In this document: positions 17,081-25,559 of the stretch, in pieces
How positions within the stretch are numbered: position 1 is the stretch's first letter
Layout: every line of letters starts with the position of its first letter
Source of the DNA: an uncultured Granulosicoccaceae bacterium
GTDB lineage: Bacteria > Pseudomonadota > Gammaproteobacteria > Granulosicoccales > Granulosicoccaceae
DNA length: 47,510 nucleotides
Assembly: GCA_938003855.1 (NCBI GenBank)
Contig: CALKXD010000070.1
Location: 1 to 47,510, forward strand
Direction: 5' to 3'
Translations under genes and position numbers: made by a program
Notes under the pieces: generated by a model
The model's database searches: none
What the model saw: only the letters and a program-made list of their open reading frames with translations
Told to the model about the DNA's origin: nothing

Positions 17081-18277
17081 ATGCAAGGTCCATTGGAAGG
17101 CGTCAGAGTACTGGACTTGACCAGCATGATTTCAGGTCCGCTGTGCACCATGATGCTGGCTGATCAAGGTGCCGATGTTGTCAAAATCGAATCACCACAC
17201 GGCGATCACAGCCGTCGGGTAGCAACGCGGCGCAACGGATTTTCCGCCTCATTTCTGAACAACAATCGCAACAAGCGATCCGTTGTGATTAATCTCAAGC
17301 AGGCCGACGGTCTGGAGGTATTAAAAACGCTGGTCAAAGACACCGATGTGTTTGTGCAGAACTTTCGACCCGGCGTCGCCGAGCGGCTGGGCATTGGCGA
17401 GCAAGCCCTGCGCGCGATCAAGCCCGATCTCATCTATGTATCAATCTGCGGATTCGGGTTTGAAGGACCATATGCCCAAAAACCCGTATTCGATCCACTG
17501 ATACAAGCCGTCTCCGGACTCACCACGGTACAGGCAGGGTCTGACCAGCAGCGACCACGGCTGGTCCGAACCATCGTACCGGACAAGCTCACCGCCATTC
17601 AAACCTCGCAGGCAATAACAGCAGCCCTGTACGCCAGGCTTAAACACGGCACCGGTCAGCACATCAGCATCTCAATGCTCGATACCATCGTCTATTTTCT
17701 ATGGAGCTCGGATATGGGGGGCCATACTTTTATCGGTGACGAACTCGAACAGGAAACCGCACAGTCCTACATTGATCTGGTCTATGAAACCGCCGACGGC
17801 TATATCAGTGTGGCGGTGGTCGCCGACAAGGACTGGAAAGGTTTATCACTGGCACTGCAGCGCCCCGACTTCCTCAGCGACGAGCGCTTTAAAAACGCCA
17901 CCCTGCGCGAGGAAAATAAAGACGCCCGAACCCGCCTCACGCAAGAGGCGCTGCGGCACTGTAAAAGCACAGAGATCCTTAAACGACTGGAAGACCTCGA
18001 TGTGCCGTCAGCACCAGTGCTTACCCGTCGTGAAATGATTCGGCACCCGCAAATTCAGTCCAACCAGACCCTGCTCGAGGTAAACCACCCGGTCGCCGGT
18101 CGACTACGGCAGGCCAGACAACCAGCACGCTTTTCGAGCTCGGGTCATAACACAGTCAGCCCCGCGCCGGTGCTTGGGCAGCATACCCGTGAGGTCTTGC
18201 AGCAGGCCGGTTTTGACGATACTGCCATTGACACACTGCTACAGGCGGGCGCACTTGCTGAGGCGACTCCACCGTAG
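17081..18277 (+). CDS. CaiB/BaiF-type (class III) CoA-transferase
   Basis: A 398-residue CoA-transferase that moves CoA between carboxylic acids through an aspartyl intermediate. Family marks are GPLEGVRVLDLTSMISGP, LADQGADVVKIE, NRNKRSVVINLK and the proposed nucleophile Asp168 in VPDKLTAIQ. The substrate cannot be read from sequence. The frame also offers GTG 17057, which has AGGG six bases upstream; ATG 17081 fits the family N-terminus better, so the start is uncertain by eight codons. The GST and thioesterase genes follow on the same strand. Confidence 0.92.
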   Translation: MQGPLEGVRVLDLTSMISGPLCTMMLADQGADVVKIESPHGDHSRRVATRRNGFSASFLNNNRNKRSVVINLKQADGLEVLKTLVKDTDVFVQNFRPGVAERLGIGEQALRAIKPDLIYVSICGFGFEGPYAQKPVFDPLIQAVSGLTTVQAGSDQQRPRLVRTIVPDKLTAIQTSQAITAALYARLKHGTGQHISISMLDTIVYFLWSSDMGGHTFIGDELEQETAQSYIDLVYETADGYISVAVVADKDWKGLSLALQRPDFLSDERFKNATLREENKDARTRLTQEALRHCKSTEILKRLEDLDVPSAPVLTRREMIRHPQIQSNQTLLEVNHPVAGRLRQARQPARFSSSGHNTVSPAPVLGQHTREVLQQAGFDDTAIDTLLQAGALAEATPP

Positions 18278-18379
18278 CACCGACTGAACTCCGTCATTGC
18301 CGGCATACCCTGCGGCAAGCACACAATGTTGAGCGTTCCAGTACACTACCCAACGTCTTCTTTTTTTCTGGCAACAACA

Positions 18380-19090
18380 ATGATCGACCTGTATTACTGG
18401 CCAACACCGAATGGCTGGAAAGTCTCTATCGCACTGGAGGAACTGGCGCTTGAGTACCGGACAATTCCGGTGGAAATCGGTGCGGGGGATCAATTCACTG
18501 ACGAATTTCTATCGATCAGCCCCAACGCTAAAATGCCCGCCATTGTTGATCACGACGCGGTTGATCCACAGACCGGCAAACCAGTCACGGTATTCGAGTC
18601 AGGTGCTGTTTTGTATTATCTGGCTAATAAAACCGGCATGCTTATGCCAAGCGATGACAATGGCCGCAAGGAAACTCTGGAGTGGCTGTTCTGGCAGACC
18701 GGCAATCAAGGGCCAATGGCCGGGCAACTCAGTCACTTCAGCAATTATGCACCCGACAATCAGGACTATTCGCTACAACGCTATCTGGGCGAATACGACC
18801 GCAACCTCGCCGTGCTCGAACGCCGCCTCAGTGACCGGGACTATATTCTCAACGATTACTCCATCGCCGACATCCTCAGTTTTCCCTGGGTATTAATCGC
18901 CAAACCACTGGGCGCCAGTCTGGAAAAATTTCCCCGCGTCAGCGCCTGGCGTCAACGCATCAAAGAACGGCCGGCAGTGCGGCGTGGTGTCGATCTGCTC
19001 AAGGACCGGCAAAACCGTGGGCAGCATAACGCGCAAAACAACAAGCTGTTGTTTAACCAGGGCGCCAATCATCTTCTGAAAAAGAGTTAA
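18380..19090 (+). CDS. YfcG/YghU-like glutathione transferase family protein
   Basis: About 236 residues. The N-terminal thioredoxin-fold domain opens MIDLYYWPTPNGWKVSIALE, very close to E. coli YfcG (MIDLYFAPTPNG), and includes ISPNAKMPAIVDHD and FESGAVLYYLA. The C-terminal helical domain has EWLFWQTGNQGPMAGQ. YfcG is a glutathione-dependent disulfide oxidoreductase, so the same role is likely. The last 20 or so residues exceed the YfcG length. Start ATG 18380 by homology, with no strong ribosome site. Its stop lies four bases before the thioesterase start, so the two are almost certainly co-transcribed. Confidence 0.9.
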   Translation: MIDLYYWPTPNGWKVSIALEELALEYRTIPVEIGAGDQFTDEFLSISPNAKMPAIVDHDAVDPQTGKPVTVFESGAVLYYLANKTGMLMPSDDNGRKETLEWLFWQTGNQGPMAGQLSHFSNYAPDNQDYSLQRYLGEYDRNLAVLERRLSDRDYILNDYSIADILSFPWVLIAKPLGASLEKFPRVSAWRQRIKERPAVRRGVDLLKDRQNRGQHNAQNNKLLFNQGANHLLKKS

Positions 19091-19094
19091 CCGT

Positions 19095-19535
19095 ATGCTT
19101 GTCACAACGATGCGACTGCGCGTTGGCTGGTGCCATTGCGACCCCGCACAAATCATATTCAACCCGCACTATTACATCTGGATGGATACCTCGACGCACG
19201 CCTTGCTCAAGCAGGCCGGTCTGGACTTAGCCGACGCTATCAAGGACCCGTTGGCGCGTGGCTGTCCGCTGGTCACCAGCAGTGCAGAATTTCATACACC
19301 CGCCTACCTCGGCGACGAACTGCTGATCACAAGCCAGGTGACCAGGTTCGGCAACACGTCATTCCACGTTGAACATCAGTTTACCCGTGATGACACTCTA
19401 CTCTGCAACGGTCGTGAAGTACGAGTCTGGGCTGGCAGTGACGCCGAAGACAACCGCAAGCTGGTGGCCGCAACGGTACCGGACTGGCTCAGAGAAAACC
19501 TCTCGCAACCGGGAAAAGTAGACGTCTCCGTCTAG
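19095..19535 (+). CDS. Hotdog-fold acyl-CoA thioesterase (4HBT/YbgC type)
   Basis: A 146-residue hotdog enzyme that hydrolyses acyl-CoA thioesters. The signature WCHCDPAQIIFNPHYYIW carries the catalytic Asp of the 4-hydroxybenzoyl-CoA thioesterase family; later strands include LGDELLITSQVTRFG and FHVEHQF. It is directly coupled to the GST gene (four-base gap) and follows the CoA-transferase gene, hinting at an acyl-CoA pathway for a substrate not identified here. ATG 19095 is preceded by AAAGAG; a Met six codons in is an alternative. Confidence 0.88.
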   Translation: MLVTTMRLRVGWCHCDPAQIIFNPHYYIWMDTSTHALLKQAGLDLADAIKDPLARGCPLVTSSAEFHTPAYLGDELLITSQVTRFGNTSFHVEHQFTRDDTLLCNGREVRVWAGSDAEDNRKLVAATVPDWLRENLSQPGKVDVSV

Positions 19536-19616
19536 CAGACTGCGCCGTGGCAGGATGCTGTCGCCAACCGACTATTTGCCGCATGTTTCCAAAGGCATTG
19601 GATTGCCCGCTAATCC

Positions 19617-19907
19617 CTAGCGCAGCTCTGTTTCCACAAAGACAAATTCATAGTCATTCGCATTGACCACATTGTGCTCAACCCCCTCCCCTTTGTAGTA
19701 GGCGATGCCACTGGTGAGTTCAGCCTCGTGGTTGCCTTCTGCGGTTTCCAGTAGCAGCGTGCCACTGGTTTGCGGCACCACGACATAGTCGTACCCGTGG
19801 CGATGCCAGCCGGTTTCGCCGCCCGGAGGAAAACGCCACTCTGTGACAATCACTCGTTCGTTATCCACCTGCACGGTTGGCACGGCTTTGGGGCGATCAG
19901 TTGTCAT
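19617..19907 (-). CDS. Small single-domain cupin
   Basis: A 96-residue cupin barrel. The metal site is GGETGWHRHGYDYVVV with the HxH pair, and the second motif ends in GVEHNVVN. No activity can be assigned; such proteins act as small isomerases, dioxygenases or ligand binders. The ATG at 19907 has AAGGAG seven bases upstream, so it is preferred over the start at 19925. It converges on the thioesterase gene and diverges from the aminotransferase gene. Confidence 0.8.
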   Translation of the reverse strand: MTTDRPKAVPTVQVDNERVIVTEWRFPPGGETGWHRHGYDYVVVPQTSGTLLLETAEGNHEAELTSGIAYYKGEGVEHNVVNANDYEFVFVETELR

Positions 19908-20073
19908 AACAGAACTCCTTGGCAATCAATAAATAGTGCGCATCAGTCAAACTTACGCCCTCGATGAAGCCGCCACCGACGAGCTGAGCAGTTTGCGTTG
20001 AAAAACGCTACCAGAAAGTCCCGCTGGGCGCACCGCAGGTTTACAATACCAAAACGATACTCAGGAGGCCTCC

Positions 20074-21483
20074 ATGACACCAGTTAACAATAAAGCGAGT
20101 AACTACGCAAAAGATATCTGGCAAAAGGATAAAGACCATCATTTGCATCCCTGGCAACTGTTCGACAGCTTCGGCACCGAAGGCGCTCTGGTGATGGACA
20201 AAGCATCTGGAGCACAAATGTATGACCTCCACGGACACGAGTATCTCGACTCGATCGGTGGTTTATGGTGCACCAATATTGGTCAGGGCCGCGAGGAAAT
20301 GATCGAGGCGGTGGCGGATCAAATGCGGCAAATGGCCTATGCTAGCCCGTTTGTCGATATGACTAATGCACCCGCTGCACTGCTTGCAGCGAAACTCGCC
20401 GAGCTCGCCCCCGGATCACTCAACCACGTGATGTTCAGCTGTGGCGGGTCCACCGCCATAGATTCAGCTTATCGTTTGATTCAGTTCTACCAGAACTGTC
20501 GCGGCAAGCCGCAAAAAAAACACATCATCGCACGTGATGCGTCCTACCACGGCACCACTTATATTGCGATGTCAATCGGTGGCAAAAAAGCAGATCACCC
20601 GCCCGAATTCGACTACAAACGCGACACCATCCATCATGTCTCAAGCCCCAACTACTACCGTGCCGCCCCCGACCTGACCGAATCACAGTTCCTCGATTTT
20701 CTGATTGACGAACTGGAAGAAAAAATTCAGTCCATTGGTGCTGACAACGTAGCGGCATTTTTTGCCGAGCCCATCCTTGGTGCAGGCGGCGTTGTGGTAC
20801 CACCGACCGGCTATCACAAACGCACGTTTGATCTCTGCCGGCGTCACGATATCCTGTATGTCTCCGATGAAGTCGTCACCGCATTCGGGCGGCTTGGCCA
20901 CTGGTTCGCCTCCGATGACGTGTTTGATATCCAGCCCGATATCATCACCTGCGCCAAGGGCATTACCTCAGGCTATCTTCCGCTTGGAGCCACCATCTAC
21001 TCCGATGAAATTCACAACGTTATCAGCGAGCCGGGACAAGGCCGTTACTTCGCACATGGCTTTACCTACTCCGGTCATCCGGTGACCTGCGCTGCGGCTC
21101 TAAAAAACATAGAAATTATAGAGCGTGAGAATTTGCTCTCCCACGCCAGTGACATCGGCGACTACTTCCAGCAACAACTTCACACCTTAAACGATCTGCC
21201 AATCGTCGGTCAGATACGCGGCATGAAGCTGATGCAGTGTGTGGAGTTTGTTGCCAACAAAGAGACCCGTGAAGTCTTTCCCGAGGAAATTGACATCGGA
21301 AAAATTATTTCCAATATCGCCGATAAAAAAGGTTTGCTGGTACGCCCGATTATCAACCTCAATGTGATGTCGCCACCTTTGATTATTAATCGCGAGCAAG
21401 TCGACTTCATCGTTACAACGTTGCGTGAAAGTATCGAGGAAGCGATGATTCAGCTACGCCAAAGCGGCCACCTCAGCGCCTAG
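20074..21483 (+). CDS. Class III (omega) aminotransferase
   Basis: A 469-residue PLP enzyme of the class III group that moves amino groups from omega-amines or omega-amino acids to pyruvate or 2-oxoglutarate. It shows GGLWCTNIGQGR, FSCGGSTAIDSAYRL (phosphate site), SDEVVTAFGRLG (Asp to the pyridine N) and the Schiff-base Lys in TCAKGITSGYLPLGA. The N-terminal DKDHHLHPWQLF recalls taurine- and beta-alanine-type pyruvate aminotransferases, but the donor is not resolved. AGGAGG lies a few bases before ATG 20074. Its stop is 31 bases before the ThDP decarboxylase gene, so one operon and one pathway are likely. Confidence 0.9.
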   Translation: MTPVNNKASNYAKDIWQKDKDHHLHPWQLFDSFGTEGALVMDKASGAQMYDLHGHEYLDSIGGLWCTNIGQGREEMIEAVADQMRQMAYASPFVDMTNAPAALLAAKLAELAPGSLNHVMFSCGGSTAIDSAYRLIQFYQNCRGKPQKKHIIARDASYHGTTYIAMSIGGKKADHPPEFDYKRDTIHHVSSPNYYRAAPDLTESQFLDFLIDELEEKIQSIGADNVAAFFAEPILGAGGVVVPPTGYHKRTFDLCRRHDILYVSDEVVTAFGRLGHWFASDDVFDIQPDIITCAKGITSGYLPLGATIYSDEIHNVISEPGQGRYFAHGFTYSGHPVTCAAALKNIEIIERENLLSHASDIGDYFQQQLHTLNDLPIVGQIRGMKLMQCVEFVANKETREVFPEEIDIGKIISNIADKKGLLVRPIINLNVMSPPLIINREQVDFIVTTLRESIEEAMIQLRQSGHLSA

Positions 21484-21514
21484 ATTTTCACTTTTAACCC
21501 CCGGGGCTACTGCC

Positions 21515-23155
21515 ATGCAAAACACTACAGCACCACACAGCTGCACGGTCGGTGAAGCACTTATTGCTCTGTTGTCCGACTACGGCGTAAGCCACGTGTT
21601 TGGTATCCCCGGGGTGCACACAATTGAATTGTATCGGGGCTTAGCCAGCAGCAACATTGCGCATCATACACCACGCCATGAGCAGGGTGCCGGCTTCATG
21701 GCCGACGGCTATGCACGGGTCAGTGGCAAACCCGGTGTCTGCTTTGTTATCACCGGACCGGGCTTCACTAACATCGCCACCGCCATGGCACAGGCACTGG
21801 CCGACTCTATCCCGATGCTGGTGATCTCCAGTGTTAACGATACACTCAACACACCGCAGGCACGCGGCATGCTACATGAAATGCCCGATCAACTGGCGTT
21901 TAGCGCCGAGGTCACCCGGTTCAGTGCCACCGTTAACACCGCTGACGAATTACCCCGGGCACTGGCCCGCGCTTTCAATGTATTTACCAGCAGCAGACCG
22001 GGCCCGGTGCATCTACAGCTGCCGGTGGCTCTGCTGGGCACGGCGACCAATCTGTTGCACACAACAACACCGGTTACAGATCGTCCGGTAGCACGCGCTC
22101 CTGCTGCAAACCCCATCGACATTCAAGCAGCCGCTACCTTGCTGAACACCGCCGGCAAACCACTGATACTGACAGGCGGCGGCGCCAGACACGCCCGCCG
22201 TGCGGTAAGTGCACTGGCCGAAAAACTCGATGCACCGGTGCTGATGACTATCAACGCACGCGGACTGTTGGCCAACGATAACCCTTACGCCTTACCCGCA
22301 ACCGGATCACTCGAATCTATCAGAGCGCTGGTACAAGCCTCTGACGTGGTTATTGCACTGGGCACAGAGTTAGCCGCAACGGATTATGATATGTACAAAA
22401 ACGATGGCTTCACACTACCCGGCAAACTGATTCGCTGTGATATAGACGCAATGCAGCTAAACAATAACTACCTCTGTGACCTGGCGTTGCTCGGCGATGT
22501 CACCGATACCGTCACTTCCCTGCTACCGTTGTTATCCGAAATAACCGATCGGGGCGGTGTCACCCGAACCGCCAACGCCATGAAAAGCGCCAACCACGAA
22601 TTATCCAGCGAAATGAAGCGACATTTGCAGCTGCTCGATAAAATAAAACACACTTTGCCTGACGTGACTTTTGTCGGCGATTCTACACAGCTGGTTTATA
22701 GCGGCAATATGGTTTTCAATCCCGACGCGTGCAACCAGTGGTTTAATTCATCGGTCGGGTTTGGCACCCTTGGCTATGCCCTGCCAGCCGCCATCGGTGC
22801 AGCACTGGCCGGCAACGGCAACCCGGTGGTCTGCCTGATTGGTGACGGTGGTTTGCAATTTGTACTAGGCGAGCTTGGCACACTGAAAGACAGTGCAATA
22901 CCTGTAGCAATCATTGTCTGGCGCAACAACGGCTATCGCGAGATCAAAACCACCATGGAAGATGCCGGTGTCACGACCGTGGGCGTAGAACTCGCAGTAC
23001 CGGATTTTACTGCCATCGCAACTGCCTATGGCCTGCAGGGCAGCAAAGTCTCAAGCGACGAGCAACTCTGTGAAGTACTGGCACAAGCCCATGCCAACGG
23101 CGAATCAATATTGATCGAACTGGAAGAAGATCAGTTTATGCAACAGACTCACTAA
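21515..23155 (+). CDS. ThDP-dependent decarboxylase, AruI-like (acetolactate synthase family)
   Basis: A 546-residue thiamine diphosphate enzyme. The N-terminal segment VFGIPGVHTIELYRGL, then HEQGAGFMADGYARVSGKPG, is very like Pseudomonas AruI, 5-guanidino-2-oxopentanoate decarboxylase of the arginine transaminase route. The catalytic Glu is in RHEQGAGF and the ThDP/Mg site in IGDGGLQFVLGELGT ending with RNNGYREI. No acetolactate synthase small subunit is present. The partner here is a class III aminotransferase rather than the class I enzyme AruH, so the substrate may be a different 2-oxo acid. Confidence 0.87.
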   Translation: MQNTTAPHSCTVGEALIALLSDYGVSHVFGIPGVHTIELYRGLASSNIAHHTPRHEQGAGFMADGYARVSGKPGVCFVITGPGFTNIATAMAQALADSIPMLVISSVNDTLNTPQARGMLHEMPDQLAFSAEVTRFSATVNTADELPRALARAFNVFTSSRPGPVHLQLPVALLGTATNLLHTTTPVTDRPVARAPAANPIDIQAAATLLNTAGKPLILTGGGARHARRAVSALAEKLDAPVLMTINARGLLANDNPYALPATGSLESIRALVQASDVVIALGTELAATDYDMYKNDGFTLPGKLIRCDIDAMQLNNNYLCDLALLGDVTDTVTSLLPLLSEITDRGGVTRTANAMKSANHELSSEMKRHLQLLDKIKHTLPDVTFVGDSTQLVYSGNMVFNPDACNQWFNSSVGFGTLGYALPAAIGAALAGNGNPVVCLIGDGGLQFVLGELGTLKDSAIPVAIIVWRNNGYREIKTTMEDAGVTTVGVELAVPDFTAIATAYGLQGSKVSSDEQLCEVLAQAHANGESILIELEEDQFMQQTH

Positions 23156-23189
23156 CACCGGCCGCAAGCGATAATTGCTGCCAACCACG

Positions 23190-23786
23190 CTATAGACCAA
23201 ACGCCTTCTCGATGGCTGCATAGCACTGATCACTTCGCTTGAAGTGCAGTGCCTGCATGCCGGCTGCTCTGGCGGCCTCTATGTTGGGCAGGCTATCGTC
23301 CATGAAAAAAACCTCTGAGGCGTTAAAGCGGTAGCGATCAATCACCCGCGCAAACAGATCGGGGTCAGGCTTGATCAGTTTTTCCTGCGCCGAGATCACA
23401 ATGCCGTCAAACCAGTCAAAGTAGTCACGGGTTCTCAGATACCGGTAATTCACGTCACCCATGTTGGATAGCACGTACATCGGGATACCGGCCGCTTTGA
23501 CCCGCTGCATTATTTCTATCGAGCGCGGTATGTCGGTCAGCGACTCCCGCACAACCTCAAAGCAACGCTGCACCTGCTCGGACGTCAGATCTGTTTCGGC
23601 AATCAAACGCTGCCCTACCGACACTTCAGTCGCCACGCCACGGTCGATGTCGAGCCAGTCCGAATGGCCAAGCAATTGCTGACGCACGGTATCTGTCTGC
23701 CGCTCTGAAAACGCCAATGACTTGAGAATCCCTTCCGGGTCCCAGTCGACCACTACATTACCCAGATCCCACAGTGCGATCATCAA
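23190..23786 (-). CDS. HAD-superfamily phosphatase, YihX-like
   Basis: A 198-residue HAD subfamily IA hydrolase. Motif I is ALWDLGNVVVDWDP (nucleophile Asp; the DxG form seen in E. coli YihX rather than DxD), motif II Ser in YVLSNMG, Lys in KLIKPDPDLF, and motif III in FFMDDSLPNIEAA. YihX removes phosphate from alpha-glucose-1-phosphate; the substrate here is not certain. ATG 23786 has GGAG seven bases upstream. It converges on the decarboxylase gene and diverges from the iron-binding protein gene. Confidence 0.9.
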   Translation of the reverse strand: MMIALWDLGNVVVDWDPEGILKSLAFSERQTDTVRQQLLGHSDWLDIDRGVATEVSVGQRLIAETDLTSEQVQRCFEVVRESLTDIPRSIEIMQRVKAAGIPMYVLSNMGDVNYRYLRTRDYFDWFDGIVISAQEKLIKPDPDLFARVIDRYRFNASEVFFMDDSLPNIEAARAAGMQALHFKRSDQCYAAIEKAFGL

Positions 23787-23882
23787 AAAGCTCCAGAACC
23801 TTAAAACCCCTGATTATCCGTGATAACTGTGACTCAGGCGTAAAATTTACCTCTGCGCAATCTGTCAACGATCGAAATGCAA

Positions 23883-23911
23883 TTGGCGATGCGAATAATT
23901 CGCACTACAAT
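23883..23911 (+). promoter_or_regulatory. Promoter of the iron-binding protein gene
   Basis: TTGGCG at 23883-23888, a 17-base spacer, then TACAAT at 23906-23911. The hexamers match 4/6 and 5/6 of the sigma-70 consensus. Transcription would start near 23918, a dozen bases before ATG 23930, or two dozen before ATG 23942. Confidence 0.6.
23890..23904. promoter_or_regulatory. Fur-like 7-1-7 palindromic operator
   Basis: TGCGAAT-A-ATTCGCA is a perfect 15-bp palindrome lying wholly inside the promoter spacer. It agrees with the Fur 7-1-7 consensus (TGATAAT-N-ATTATCA) at five of seven positions in each arm. Together with an iron-binding protein gene downstream, this points to iron repression by Fur or a relative. 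Confidence 0.6.
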
Positions 23912-23929
23912 TCCCGCTCGTCCTACAAC

Positions 23930-24949
23930 ATGATCAAAGCCATGAAGCTGCTACAAAAAACCTGTATCGCGCTGCTCACCGCGGGAACGCTGTCGGTGGC
24001 CCACGCAGACGTGAATGTTTATTCCTACCGGCAGGCTTATCTGATCGAGCCGGTATTTGACGCCTTCACCGCCGAGACGGGCATTGCAGTCAATACCGTG
24101 TTCGCCAAAAAGGGACTGATTGAGCGATTACGTCGCGAAGGAAAAAACAGCCCGGCCGATCTGATCCTCACCACCGACAGCGGTCCTCTTATCGCCGCTG
24201 TCAGCAGCGGGCTGACTCAGTCGGTCAGCAGCGAAAAACTCTCTGCGCGAGTGCCTGCCGAATACCGCGATCCCGATGGTCACTGGTTTGGCGTATCCAC
24301 CCGTGCTCGCATTATCGTCGCATCAAAAGATCGCGTTAACCTCGATGAGGTGCAAAGCTATGAAGACCTCGCCTCTGCCGAGATGCGCGGGCGAGTCTGT
24401 ACTCGCAGTGCCAAACACACTTACATGGTCGCACTGACTGCATCAATCATTGCCCACTCAGGCGAGACCGCGGCACAGAGCTGGCTCGAAGGCGTGAAAA
24501 GCAACCTGGCCCGCAAGCCACAAGGCAATGACCGCGCACAGGTCAAGGCGATCAAGGAAGGCGAGTGCGATGTCGCCGTTATAAACAGCTACTACATGGG
24601 CAGTATGTTGTCCGACGACGATCAGAAAACCTGGGCCAACGCGGTCAATATTATCTACCCGAATCAAGCCGATCGCGGTACACACATGAACATCAGCGGT
24701 GTTTCCCTGACCGCTGCTGCGCCTAATCGTGACGAGGCGATACAACTGATAGAGTTTTTAACCGACCATGCTGCTCAGGAAATCTACGCAGAGCAAAATC
24801 ACGAATTTCCGGTTAACCCTGCAGTCTCCCGATCAGACCTTGTCGCCTCCTGGGGCGACTTCAAAGCAGACAGCCTGTCACTGGCAGAAATCGCCGGGCA
24901 TCGGGCTGGAGCCGTGAAAATGGCCGATGTGGTGGGTTACGACAACTAG
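23930..24949 (+). CDS. Periplasmic iron(III)-binding protein of an ABC transporter (FutA/FbpA type)
   Basis: About 339 residues: a signal peptide ending in SVAHA, then a type II periplasmic binding fold. VNVYSYRQAYLIEPVFDAF and NTVFAKKGLIERL are typical of the FutA/FbpA group; NSYYMGSM supplies the tyrosine pair that binds ferric iron. The frame begins upstream at 23774, but the signal peptide fixes the start at ATG 23930 or 23942. No permease or ATPase gene is adjacent, so the rest of the transporter must be elsewhere. Its promoter carries a Fur-like palindrome. Confidence 0.9.
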   Translation: MIKAMKLLQKTCIALLTAGTLSVAHADVNVYSYRQAYLIEPVFDAFTAETGIAVNTVFAKKGLIERLRREGKNSPADLILTTDSGPLIAAVSSGLTQSVSSEKLSARVPAEYRDPDGHWFGVSTRARIIVASKDRVNLDEVQSYEDLASAEMRGRVCTRSAKHTYMVALTASIIAHSGETAAQSWLEGVKSNLARKPQGNDRAQVKAIKEGECDVAVINSYYMGSMLSDDDQKTWANAVNIIYPNQADRGTHMNISGVSLTAAAPNRDEAIQLIEFLTDHAAQEIYAEQNHEFPVNPAVSRSDLVASWGDFKADSLSLAEIAGHRAGAVKMADVVGYDN

Positions 24950-25048
24950 CCGGCAACCCGCAAAACAACGCACCGTCAGTGCGTCGATAGCCGCGGACAG
25001 ACAGCGACAGTAGCTGCCGGCCCCACCTTCAATGACCAGAGACCCGTC

Positions 25049-25513
25049 ATGCAAAAATACCTGCTCAGTAAAGAAGAAATCGATGCGTTGCCGGGTACCG
25101 AAAAAACCCACTTCCTGAATGACAACGCCAGGCGGCTGAACAAGTCACTCGGCGATCTAACCGGGTTAAACGCGATTGGCTTCCACCTGATCGAAGTGCA
25201 GCCCGGTTGCGAGTCCACCGAATATCATATGCACCACTTTGAAGAAGAGTGCGTCTATATTCTGGAAGGCGAAGGCGAGTCGCTGATCGGGGATACCACA
25301 ACGGTAGTAAAAGCCGGTGACTTTATTGGTTACCGTGCTGGTGGGCACGCACACAAACTTACCAATACCGGCAGCGGCGTTCTTAAATGCATAGTCGTCG
25401 GGCAACGACTCGACAATGATGTCGGCGACTACCCGCACAAGCACCAACGCATCTACCGCAACAAAGGCCTGCCGTGGGATCTGGTTGATCACAGCGACAT
25501 AAAAGAACCCTGA
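25049..25513 (+). CDS. Cupin-domain protein
   Basis: A 154-residue single cupin. The metal-binding motif is STEYHMHHFEEECVYILEGEG (His-x-His then Glu), with the second motif GGHAHKLTN. The pattern resembles stand-alone cupins often annotated as regulators, but there is no DNA-binding domain, so an enzyme or ligand-binding role is as likely. It follows the iron-binding protein gene by about 100 bases, with a small 6-bp hairpin at 24968-24984 between them, and may be separately transcribed. Confidence 0.8.
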   Translation: MQKYLLSKEEIDALPGTEKTHFLNDNARRLNKSLGDLTGLNAIGFHLIEVQPGCESTEYHMHHFEEECVYILEGEGESLIGDTTTVVKAGDFIGYRAGGHAHKLTNTGSGVLKCIVVGQRLDNDVGDYPHKHQRIYRNKGLPWDLVDHSDIKEP

Positions 25514-25559
25514 CAACTCACAATCCGGCGCCGTGGCCGGATTGCTAAATGCATCGCGA

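Noticed and set aside
20074-23155. Taurine pathway pair (Tpa plus Xsc)
   Set aside because: The ThDP enzyme has the VFGIPGVHTIELYRGL segment of AruI-like enzymes, not the Xsc N-terminus.
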